Notes: generated by a model from the letters alone, not told the origin. 5,655 bases of DNA from an uncultured Micrococcales bacterium (GCA_903915555.1 CAIWTL010000265.1:1-5655), one strand, 5' to 3'. Positions 1 to 5,055 are shown, counted from the stretch's first letter. Translations and numbers: made by a program.

Positions 1-31
1 CATTACGGGGGCATGGCGGCGGGGAAGCCGC

Positions 32-37
32 TACTTT
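32..37 (+). promoter_or_regulatory. Possible -10 element upstream of the first lipoprotein
   Basis: TACTTT fits the actinobacterial -10 pattern TANNNT and would give a leader of roughly 33 bases before the ATG at 77. No convincing -35 is visible 16-18 bases upstream, and only 31 bases of upstream sequence are available. The gene could equally be transcribed from a gene left of the window. The rest of bases 1-76 shows no recognisable gene end. Confidence 0.25.
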
Positions 38-76
38 GGGCGACGTGCACCGTCAGGCCATCGACAGGAGAGTCCC

Positions 77-466
77 ATGCGCAAGACCGTGATCCTCGGC
101 GCCGCCCCGTTGCTGGCCGTCGCCCTCGCCTCGTGCAGCTCCGGGTCGAGCACCCCCACCAACACCACCCCTGAGACTCCCCGGGCGTCCGTGTCCGCCG
201 CAGCGAACGCCGCGAAGGTCGATGCCTTCTGCAAGAAGACGAAGGCCACCGTCAACAAGGCGAAGAAGTGGACCCAGGAGGCCCAGGCCTCGGGCGGCCC
301 GACGGCGTCCATGACCCAGGCGCAGACCAACAAGATCAAGAAGAAGGTCACGAACCTCAGCACGCAGGGCCAGAATCTCGCGGCTGAGGTCATCTCGACA
401 CCCGAGCTGACGGCCAAGGTCACCGACTGCGCGGACCAGTTGCAGAAGGCCACCGTTGGCGGTTGA
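77..466 (+). CDS. Small secreted lipoprotein, Lys-rich, two-cysteine core
   Basis: This 129-residue predicted lipoprotein has no function I can recognise. Residues 1-20 form a classical signal: MRK n-region, a hydrophobic stretch, and the lipobox LASC with Cys20 as the lipidated residue. A Ser/Thr/Pro-rich linker follows (about 21-40). A helical-looking region of about 85 residues carries the only other cysteines, Cys52 (in AFC) and Cys118 (in TDC), which could form a disulfide outside the cell. The mature part is strongly basic, with thirteen lysines clustered mostly at 47-64 and 86-90. The ATG at 77 is chosen because AGGAG at 66-70 lies 6 bases upstream. The stop overlaps the start region of the next gene, which encodes a similar protein, so the two are probably co-translated and arose by tandem duplication. 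Confidence is high that this is a gene and an exported lipoprotein; its role is unknown. Confidence 0.85.
   Translation: MRKTVILGAAPLLAVALASCSSGSSTPTNTTPETPRASVSAAANAAKVDAFCKKTKATVNKAKKWTQEAQASGGPTASMTQAQTNKIKKKVTNLSTQGQNLAAEVISTPELTAKVTDCADQLQKATVGG
445..458 (+). promoter_or_regulatory. Ribosome binding site fixing a TTG start
   Basis: AGAAGG at 445-449/450 lies inside the last codons of the first lipoprotein gene, 6 bases before TTG at 456-458. The ATG at 466 is in another frame and meets a stop after seven codons. The in-frame GTG at 480 would remove the only charged residues ahead of the hydrophobic signal segment. The TTG is therefore the best-supported start of the second lipoprotein. 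Confidence 0.6.
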
Positions 467-794
467 TGCCCGCCCGACGGTGCTGCTGATCGTCGCAGTC
501 GCAGTGACAGCGTGTTCCGGCGGATCCGCGTCGCCCGCACCGACCCCCGCGCCCACGTCCAGCCAGGCCGCGGTCGTCGCTGCCTTCTGCGGCCGGGTCG
601 ACGACCTGTCGGCCCAGGTGGACCAGTTGCAGGCATCGCCCGGCCCTCGGCTGGCGCGCGAGGTCGCCGAGTCGGCGTCGACGCTCACGGAGCAGTCTGT
701 CGAGGTTTCCGAGGCCGTGGTGTCCGAGCCCGCGCTGACTGAGCAGCTGAACGGCTGTACGGAGAGGCTCCAGGCGATCAGCGCGGGCAACTGA
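456..794 (+). CDS. Small secreted lipoprotein, acidic paralogue of the preceding gene
   Basis: This 112-residue predicted lipoprotein is of unknown role. Residues 1-8 form an n-region containing Arg6, 9-19 are hydrophobic, and Cys20 (VTAC) is the likely lipidation site. A Ser/Pro/Ala-rich linker runs to about residue 37. The helical core contains Cys45 (in AFC) and Cys101 (in NGC). Both cysteine contexts and the C-terminal block (S-x-P-x-L-T, then C, then RLQA/QLQKA and a Gly-rich end) line up with the preceding gene, so I infer a tandem duplication. Unlike that neighbour, the mature part is acidic: about eleven Asp/Glu against four Arg and no Lys. The gene overlaps the upstream one by 11 bases in a different frame, using a TTG start, which implies translational coupling. 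The true start is the least certain part; a GTG at 480 is the alternative. Confidence 0.75.
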   Translation: MAVDARPTVLLIVAVAVTACSGGSASPAPTPAPTSSQAAVVAAFCGRVDDLSAQVDQLQASPGPRLAREVAESASTLTEQSVEVSEAVVSEPALTEQLNGCTERLQAISAGN

Positions 795-836
795 GCGTTG
801 TGACACCTCAACAGGGTGCTTCGGCGGATCACCCCC

Positions 837-842
837 TACGCT
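837..842 (+). promoter_or_regulatory. Possible -10 element for a leaderless polyprenyl synthase mRNA
   Basis: TACGCT matches TANNNT and ends 8 bases before the ATG at 851, so transcription could begin at or next to the start codon. No clear -35 is present 16-18 bases upstream. No good Shine-Dalgarno precedes any candidate start (800, 851 or 863), which indirectly favours leaderless initiation at 851. Confidence 0.35.
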
Positions 843-850
843 TGGGTGTC

Positions 851-1852
851 ATGGCGCCGGCTATGTCGCGAACCTCGGTGGGGTTCGATCTCCCTGACAC
901 GGAGCTCGAGGCCCGTCTTCTGCGTGGGCTGGCAGCCGTCGAGCAGCAACTCGCCGTGGCGGTGAAGAGCAGCGACGACTTCGTCTCCGAGACGTCCCGT
1001 CACCTCGTGGACGCCGGTGGCAAGCGGTTCCGCCCGCTGCTGACTCTCCTGGCCGCCGAGTACGGCGACTACGAAGCACCCGGGGTGGTCCCCTCTGCGG
1101 TGGTCGTGGAACTGACCCACCTGGCCACGCTTTACCACGATGACGTCATGGACGAGGCGCCCCGTCGCAGGGGTGCCGAGTCGGCGAACTCACGCTGGGG
1201 CAACACCGTCGCCATCCTCACCGGGGACTTCCTCTTCGCCCGTGCCTCCGACATCCTCGCCGATCTCGGCCCCGAAGCGGTGCGGCTGCAGGCGCGCACC
1301 TTCGAGAGGCTGTGTGTGGGGCAGATCCGCGAGACGGTGGGTCCGCGACCCGGTGCGAGCCCGGTCGACCATCACCTGTCCGTACTGTCCGACAAGACCG
1401 GCAGCCTGATCGCCACGTCGGCCCGGTTCGGGGCGATGCAGGCCGGGGCCGACGACGTCACGGTGGACGCACTCACCCGTTTCGGGGAACGCATCGGTGT
1501 GGCCTTCCAACTCGCCGACGACCTGGTGGACATCACGAGTGACCCGTCGACCTCGGGAAAGACCCCCGGTACGGATCTGCGGGAGGGGGTGCCCACGTTG
1601 CCCGGTCTTCTGGTCCTGTCCCGCGAGGACGGGACGAGGCTCGCCGAACTGCTCGCCCGCCCGTTGCCCGACGATGATGACCATGCAGAGGCGCTCGCTC
1701 TCCTGCGCGCCGACGAGGCCGTCGCGCAGGCGCGGGCGGAAGCGCATCGGTGGGCCGTCGACGCCGCGGAATGCCTGCGTCCCCTGCCCGACATCCCCGC
1801 GACCGCGGCACTGTCCGCCCTCTGCGACTACGTGGTCGACCGCACCGCCTGA
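851..1852 (+). CDS. Long-chain all-trans polyprenyl diphosphate synthase
   Basis: This enzyme adds isopentenyl diphosphate units to an allylic primer to build a long all-trans isoprenoid chain, most likely the menaquinone side chain; it is similar to mycobacterial GrcC1. Using the ATG at 851 (333 residues), GGKRFRP lies at 56-62 and the first Asp-rich motif DDVMD at 97-101 within HLATLYHDDVMDEA. The KTGSL segment is near 182-186 and the second Asp-rich motif DDLVD is at 223-227. Both metal-binding motifs are intact. The residue five positions before the first Asp-rich motif is Ala, the small residue that lets the product grow long. The exact chain length cannot be read from sequence. An upstream in-frame GTG at 800 would add 17 residues and sit 5 bases after the lipoprotein stop. 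ATG 851 matches the N-terminal length of GrcC1 better, and ATG 863 is also possible. The gene is co-directional with the two lipoproteins and may be read through from them. Family assignment is firm; product and start are inferred. Confidence 0.95.
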   Translation: MAPAMSRTSVGFDLPDTELEARLLRGLAAVEQQLAVAVKSSDDFVSETSRHLVDAGGKRFRPLLTLLAAEYGDYEAPGVVPSAVVVELTHLATLYHDDVMDEAPRRRGAESANSRWGNTVAILTGDFLFARASDILADLGPEAVRLQARTFERLCVGQIRETVGPRPGASPVDHHLSVLSDKTGSLIATSARFGAMQAGADDVTVDALTRFGERIGVAFQLADDLVDITSDPSTSGKTPGTDLREGVPTLPGLLVLSREDGTRLAELLARPLPDDDDHAEALALLRADEAVAQARAEAHRWAVDAAECLRPLPDIPATAALSALCDYVVDRTA

Positions 1853-1854
1853 GG

Positions 1855-1934
1855 CGACCGCAGATCTGCCCCGCAGGGCGATATCAGACCCGCTGGAAGC
1901 GATTCCTGCCCCCTACGGGGCAGACCTGCGGTCG
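1855..1934. terminator. Large inverted repeat between converging genes, probable bidirectional terminator
   Basis: The arms 1855-1872 and 1917-1934 are 18 bases each and complementary except for one position, separated by 44 bases. The structure starts 2 bases after the synthase stop and ends 1 base before the dehydrogenase stop codon, so it fills the whole convergent gap. Inside it lies a perfect 7-bp hairpin, CTGCCCC at 1906-1912 and GGGGCAG at 1917-1923 with loop CTAC. This hairpin uses part of the right arm and so competes with the long stem. There is a 5-bp inner pairing (1873-1877 with 1905-1909), a CGC/GCG mini-hairpin at 1891-1901, and a perfect 10-base palindrome at 1860-1869. No T-tract follows on either strand, so it is not a textbook intrinsic terminator. 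U-less hairpin termination, 3' end protection, or a dispersed intergenic repeat are the possible roles. Confidence 0.6.
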
Positions 1935-1935
1935 G

Positions 1936-3111
1936 CTACAGGGACATCAGGCGGGTGGCGAGGTCGGTCATGACCTCCGTGGCACCGCCACCGATGCCCA
2001 GGATCCGGACATCGCGGTAGTGCCGCTCCACCTCGGATCCCGTCATGTAGCCGGCGCCCCCGAACAGTTGGACCGCTCTGTCGGCGACGAACTCCCCGGC
2101 GGCCACTCCGGTCTGCTTGGCCAGCAACGCCGGAAGGATCACCTCTTCTCCCGCGGCGTGGCGGGCGGCGACGTCACGGCAGTAGACCCGGGCCACGTCC
2201 ACCTGGCGGTGCATCTCGGCGAGCATGTGGCGCACGACCTGACGGGAGGCCAAGGGCTTGCCGAACGTCTCACGCTCACTCGTCCAACGCGTGGCGAGAT
2301 CCAGGCATCGCTGGCCGGTGGCATAGCCGGTGACGGCGAGGGTCAGGCGCTCCGTCACGAAGTGACGGGCCAGCGAGGCGAACCCCTGATCGAGGCCGAG
2401 GATGTTCGCTGCAGGAACGCGGACCCCGGTGAGTGACAACTCGGCCGTGTCGCTGCACCGCCACCCCATCTTGTCCAGGCGCCGTGTGACGGTGAAACCC
2501 GGGGTGTCCGTGGGGACGACGATGAGTGATACCCCCGCCGCGCCGGGCCCCCCGGTGCGCGCGGCCACCACCACGTGATCGGCACGTGTCGCCGATGTGA
2601 TGTACGTCTTCGCGCCGTCGAGGATGACGTCGTCCCCGTCCAGGACGGCTCGGGTCCGGAGGTTCGCGACATCGGACCCACCATCGGGCTCCGTCACACC
2701 GAGCGCTGCGATGGCTTCGCCGGCCAGGACCGGTCGCACGAATCGATCGATCAGATGATCCGCCCCGGCGGTGTCCCCAGCCGCACGACGGCGCGCGGCC
2801 TCGTCCGCGATGTGCGGGGTGGCGATGCCATGCGTGAGCATCCCGGCCACGACACCACCGGTGCCTCCGCCCTCGAGGATCTGCTCGATGATCACGGTCA
2901 TGTCGACCGTGTCGCCCCCCGACCCGCCGACCTCCTCCGCGAACCCGACACCGAGCAGGCCGAGGGCGGCGGCCCGCTTCTGCAACTCCATGGGCAGTTC
3001 GCCCGCGGCTTCCCACTCGTCGATGTGGGGTGCCACGTGGTCCTGCGTGAAGCCGCGGACCGCATCGGCCAGAGCCAGTCGTTCAGGAGTGCGGAAGGGG
3101 TCGTCGGTCAT
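1936..3111 (-). CDS. Acyl-CoA dehydrogenase, long-chain/isovaleryl-type active site
   Basis: This is a 391-residue FAD-dependent acyl-CoA dehydrogenase that inserts the alpha-beta double bond into an acyl-CoA and passes electrons to electron-transfer flavoprotein. The N-terminal helical domain covers about 1-130. The mid beta-domain carries the signature VTEPDGGSD (139-147). The C-terminal helical domain has RETFGKPLASRQ (280-291) and QLFGGAGY (348-355). The position that holds the catalytic glutamate in medium- and short-chain enzymes (the E of YEGT) is Gly375 here. Glu254, in TERLTLA, sits where long-chain and isovaleryl-CoA dehydrogenases keep their catalytic base. The enzyme should therefore be active, probably on branched or longer substrates, but the substrate cannot be read. 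Length is normal for the family. The ATG at 3111 has a -10 hexamer 6 bases upstream and no properly spaced Shine-Dalgarno, suggesting a leaderless mRNA. The transporter gene lies 30 bases upstream on the same strand. Confidence 0.95.
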   Translation of the reverse strand: MTDDPFRTPERLALADAVRGFTQDHVAPHIDEWEAAGELPMELQKRAAALGLLGVGFAEEVGGSGGDTVDMTVIIEQILEGGGTGGVVAGMLTHGIATPHIADEAARRRAAGDTAGADHLIDRFVRPVLAGEAIAALGVTEPDGGSDVANLRTRAVLDGDDVILDGAKTYITSATRADHVVVAARTGGPGAAGVSLIVVPTDTPGFTVTRRLDKMGWRCSDTAELSLTGVRVPAANILGLDQGFASLARHFVTERLTLAVTGYATGQRCLDLATRWTSERETFGKPLASRQVVRHMLAEMHRQVDVARVYCRDVAARHAAGEEVILPALLAKQTGVAAGEFVADRAVQLFGGAGYMTGSEVERHYRDVRILGIGGGATEVMTDLATRLMSL

Positions 3112-3117
3112 GCTCCG

Positions 3118-3145
3118 AACATACGCCGGTCGGGCCGATGGTCAG
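3118..3145 (-). promoter_or_regulatory. Promoter of the acyl-CoA dehydrogenase gene, leaderless
   Basis: On the minus strand, CTGACC (3145-3140, four of six matches to TTGACA) is followed after 16 bases by TATGTT (3123-3118, fits TANNNT). The ATG at 3111 comes 6 bases after the -10. Transcription would start at or within a base or two of the ATG. The -35 overlaps the stop codon of the transporter gene upstream, so the dehydrogenase can be expressed independently. Confidence 0.6.
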
Positions 3146-4119
3146 GCCGTGTCGCGGGGGAAGAACGTGCCCTGTCGCAATGCGAGGAAGGAGCGCACCG
3201 CCACCCAGACGAGGAACGCGGTGACCGCCGCGACCAGGGCCCAACCGAGGGCGATCGTCCAGCCCTTCGGATCGGTCGCCACCCACCGCAGCGCGTAGGA
3301 CGCGACGGCGCAGTAGGAGAAGGTGAACGCCCAGAAGCCCATGCCGAAGGACAGTTTCCGGTAGACCGACAGGTAGAGGCGGATCTGCACCAGCACCATG
3401 AGAACCGCGAACCCGGCGAGCAGCAGTTGGCCTGTATCGGGTTCCCCGTCGTTGAGTGCGAACCAGGCGCTGCCGGCGACCACGACCGGGGCGACATCGA
3501 TCGCCATCGTCGGGATCAGGCCCGGGGGCAGGGATTCCACGATGATGTTGCGGTTGTTGATGATGGAGCCCAGCAGCAGCCAGCAGATCCCGCCCAGCCC
3601 CACCGCCATGATGCCGAGCTCGCGGTACCCGAGTGCGGCGAAGGCGGTGCCGCTGATGAGTCCGGCCGCCACGGTGGGCAGGTAGTAGCCGGAGTGCAGC
3701 GAGGCCTCCGGGACCCCCGCACCCAGCCATGTCCCCGTCAGCCACCCGCCGAGCAGGACGACGGCCACGACGGCCGCTGCAGCGACCCAGACCGTCACCG
3801 TCGGGACCCAGATCATGAGTTCTGGAACGAGAACGAGGATCGTGATGGGGATGAGGGCCACGAAAGGCGCGGTGACCGGATGCGTCAGTTCTCGCGTCAC
3901 GGTGGTGTGCCCGCGTCGCAGCCGGTCGACATAGGCGACCAGCAGCACCACCCACACCACCAGGGTCACGACGGTCAGCGCAGCCGCGACGGCCGCCGGT
4001 GCGCCCAGGTGTTCGGCCGCCAGCCGCCAGACCATGGCCAGACCTGCGAGGCCGAAGCAGATCGAGAAGGCATTGACCGGAACGACGATCGCATCGGGCC
4101 GGGCGGTGGTCGATGACAC
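3142..4119 (-). CDS. TDT family transporter (SLAC1/TehA-like anion or dicarboxylate permease)
   Basis: This 325-residue integral membrane protein resembles the tellurite-resistance/dicarboxylate transporter family, whose members include TehA, yeast malate permease and plant SLAC1 anion channels. About ten hydrophobic helices are visible, near residues 15-35, 42-65, 84-100, 105-128, 145-165, 168-188, 200-220, 230-252, 260-280 and 288-312. Family-like stretches include FSICFGLAGLAMVWR (18-32), the HPVTAPFVALIP segment (80-91) and GFWAFTFSY (261-269). The transported ion cannot be deduced; old names such as tellurite resistance or C4-dicarboxylate transporter should be taken as family labels only. 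Translation starts at GTG 4119, with a candidate -10 (TAGGCT) 6 bases upstream and no Shine-Dalgarno. It is divergent from the ribonuclease gene, with 79 bases between the starts. The dehydrogenase lies 30 bases downstream. Confidence 0.9.
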   Translation of the reverse strand: MSSTTARPDAIVVPVNAFSICFGLAGLAMVWRLAAEHLGAPAAVAAALTVVTLVVWVVLLVAYVDRLRRGHTTVTRELTHPVTAPFVALIPITILVLVPELMIWVPTVTVWVAAAAVVAVVLLGGWLTGTWLGAGVPEASLHSGYYLPTVAAGLISGTAFAALGYRELGIMAVGLGGICWLLLGSIINNRNIIVESLPPGLIPTMAIDVAPVVVAGSAWFALNDGEPDTGQLLLAGFAVLMVLVQIRLYLSVYRKLSFGMGFWAFTFSYCAVASYALRWVATDPKGWTIALGWALVAAVTAFLVWVAVRSFLALRQGTFFPRDTA

Positions 4120-4125
4120 GGCGTC

Positions 4126-4131
4126 AGCCTA
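4126..4131 (-). promoter_or_regulatory. -10 element for the transporter gene, leaderless start
   Basis: TAGGCT on the minus strand fits TANNNT and ends 6 bases before the GTG start at 4119, so the mRNA would begin at the start codon. A -35 is not convincing (the hexamer 17 bases upstream is CTCCCC). The absence of a purine-rich ribosome binding site before the GTG supports leaderless initiation. Confidence 0.45.
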
Positions 4132-4187
4132 TTGACCTGCCGCGGGCCGGGGAGCGGAACAGCCGACGAAGGGGCTCATCTGCTGGC

Positions 4188-4201
4188 AGGATTCCGTCAT
4201 G
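4188..4201 (+). promoter_or_regulatory. Ribosome binding site of the ribonuclease gene
   Basis: AGGA at 4188-4191, 7 bases before ATG 4199, is a moderate Shine-Dalgarno. It is much weaker than the one that serves the inhibitor gene downstream (4646-4653). No good TANNNT -10 is visible between 4120 and 4198 on the plus strand, so the promoter of the pair is not identified. Confidence 0.5.
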
Positions 4202-4660
4202 AGAAGGCTGTCCGTCCTGATCCTGACAGTCGTCGGCCTGCTGTTCCCGCTCGTCGCCTGCTCGGCCACCGCCACCCTGCCCGCGCCGACGGTGACCGTC
4301 ACCGAGACCGTCACCGCGCCCGCCTCCGGCGCACGGACGCCCACGGCCCCTCCCACGGTGGCCCGGGAATCCCCCTCCTCCGGCCTGCCCACCATTCCTG
4401 TCTCAGACCTCCCCCCCGAAGGGCAGCTCACCCTCGATCTGATCGCGGCCGGCGGCCCGTTCCCCTACAGCCAGGACGACCAGACGTTCCAGAACCGGGA
4501 GGGGCTCCTGCCCTCGCGCCCGTACGGCTTCTACCGCGAGTACACGGTCGAGACCCCCGGGAGTCCCGACCGCGGGGCGCGGCGCCTCGTCGCGGGGTCG
4601 GACGGTGTGGTCTTCTACACCGATGACCACTACAACTCCTTCAGCGAGGTGATCGAGTGA
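4199..4660 (+). CDS. Lipoprotein-anchored guanyl-specific ribonuclease (RNase Sa/barnase superfamily)
   Basis: This 153-residue exported ribonuclease is predicted to cleave single-stranded RNA 3' of guanosine. Residues 1-20 are a signal peptide (MRR, hydrophobic core) ending in the lipobox LVAC with Cys21. Residues 22-66 form a Thr/Pro/Ala-rich tether. Residues 67-153 match RNase Sa of Streptomyces closely, including LPPEGQ, GPFPYSQDD, FQNREGLLP, YGFYREYTV and DDHY. By that alignment the catalytic base is Glu114 (Sa Glu54), the phosphate-binding arginines are Arg125 and Arg129 (Arg65, Arg69), the catalytic acid is His144 (His85), and the guanine-binding loop is Gln98-Asn99-Arg100-Glu101 (38-41). 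All are present, so the enzyme should be active. Sa Cys7 and Cys96, which form the family disulfide, are both missing, and Cys21 is the only cysteine. RNase Sa is freely secreted; here a membrane anchor is predicted instead. The stop overlaps the start of a barstar gene. The enzyme assignment is very likely; surface anchoring is inferred from the lipobox. Confidence 0.93.
   Translation: MRRLSVLILTVVGLLFPLVACSATATLPAPTVTVTETVTAPASGARTPTAPPTVARESPSSGLPTIPVSDLPPEGQLTLDLIAAGGPFPYSQDDQTFQNREGLLPSRPYGFYREYTVETPGSPDRGARRLVAGSDGVVFYTDDHYNSFSEVIE
4290..4316 (+). repeat. Palindrome and direct repeat in the ribonuclease tether
   Basis: CGGTGAC-C-GTCACCG at 4290-4304 is a palindrome with 7-base arms. 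Its right half, ACCGTCACCG (4295-4304), recurs at 4307-4316 with a 12-base period. It encodes the Val-Thr repeats of the linker and may simply reflect repeated Thr and Val codons. As RNA it could fold about 90 bases into the coding region. Confidence 0.5.
4646..4659 (+). promoter_or_regulatory. Strong Shine-Dalgarno for the barstar gene
   Basis: GAGGTGAT at 4646-4653 is an eight-base match to the anti-Shine-Dalgarno end of 16S rRNA. It lies inside the last codons of the ribonuclease and is properly spaced for GTG at 4657. Together with the 4-base GTGA overlap it indicates that the inhibitor is both coupled to the toxin and initiated efficiently in its own right. Confidence 0.75.
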
Positions 4661-5055
4661 CCTCCCCTCCGAGGATCCACCGCTGGCCCGACCCCGACTG
4701 GGCGCTGTCCTACGAACACCAGGTCGAGGCGGAGAACTGGCGGATCGTCCATCTCGACACCCGGATCCGCTGGGACAAGAAGGGCTTCCTCGCCGCCACT
4801 CGCCGCGGCTTCGGATTCCCCTCGTGGTTCGGCATGAACTGGGACGCTCTCGCGGACTCCCTCACCGACGTCCCCCCGCCGGATGCGGGTCTCCTGGTCG
4901 TGTGGGCCGGGTGGGGTCCCATGGCACGCATGTACCCGGGTGACTTCGCCGTGGCGACGGACATCCTCGCGGAGTTCGCCAACGACCGGACCGAGCATGC
5001 CGTCCTCGTGGCGCTGGTGGGGCCAGGGCCGACGGTGAGTCTCACTCCGGGGTAG
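4657..5055 (+). CDS. Barstar-family ribonuclease inhibitor (immunity protein)
   Basis: This 132-residue cytoplasmic protein has no signal peptide and is predicted to bind and block the ribonuclease encoded just upstream. The key barstar segment is FPSWFGMNWDALADSLTD (54-71), aligned to the barstar helix LPEYYGENLDALWDCLT. Asp63 corresponds to barstar Asp35 and Asp67 to Asp39, the acidic residues that enter the barnase active site; Trp57 replaces Tyr29. Barstar Trp38 is Ala66 here. The hydrophobic strand LLVVW (79-83), a helix TDILAEFAND (101-110) and the terminal strand AVLVALV (115-121) complete the fold. The counterpart of barstar Glu76 is uncertain (Asn109 or Asp110). At 132 residues it is longer than the 89-residue Bacillus barstar, mainly through about 28 N-terminal residues and a Gly/Pro/Met loop (84-96). 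GTG 4657 overlaps the ribonuclease stop by four bases and follows a strong ribosome binding site. Pairing with the adjacent ribonuclease is inferred from synteny and family knowledge. Confidence 0.92.
   Translation: MTSPPRIHRWPDPDWALSYEHQVEAENWRIVHLDTRIRWDKKGFLAATRRGFGFPSWFGMNWDALADSLTDVPPPDAGLLVVWAGWGPMARMYPGDFAVATDILAEFANDRTEHAVLVALVGPGPTVSLTPG

Noticed and set aside
798..803. TTGTGA as a -35 for the polyprenyl synthase
   Set aside because: The distance to TACGCT at 837 is 33 bases, far outside a usable spacer.
2575..4116. A 513-codon open frame on the plus strand opposite the dehydrogenase and transporter genes
   Set aside because: It is rich in His, Asp, Gly and Arg, has no domain or signal I recognise, and spans two well-supported minus-strand genes and their gap. 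It is the usual antisense open frame of high-GC DNA.
4132..4137. TTGACC on the plus strand as a -35 for the ribonuclease gene
   Set aside because: No TANNNT hexamer lies 16-19 bases downstream; the bases there read CGGAAC and its neighbours.
4156..4160. GGAAC as an extracytoplasmic-function sigma factor -35 before the ribonuclease gene
   Set aside because: The expected -10 (GTT or TC at the right spacing) is not present 16-18 bases downstream, and the pentamer alone is common in such DNA.
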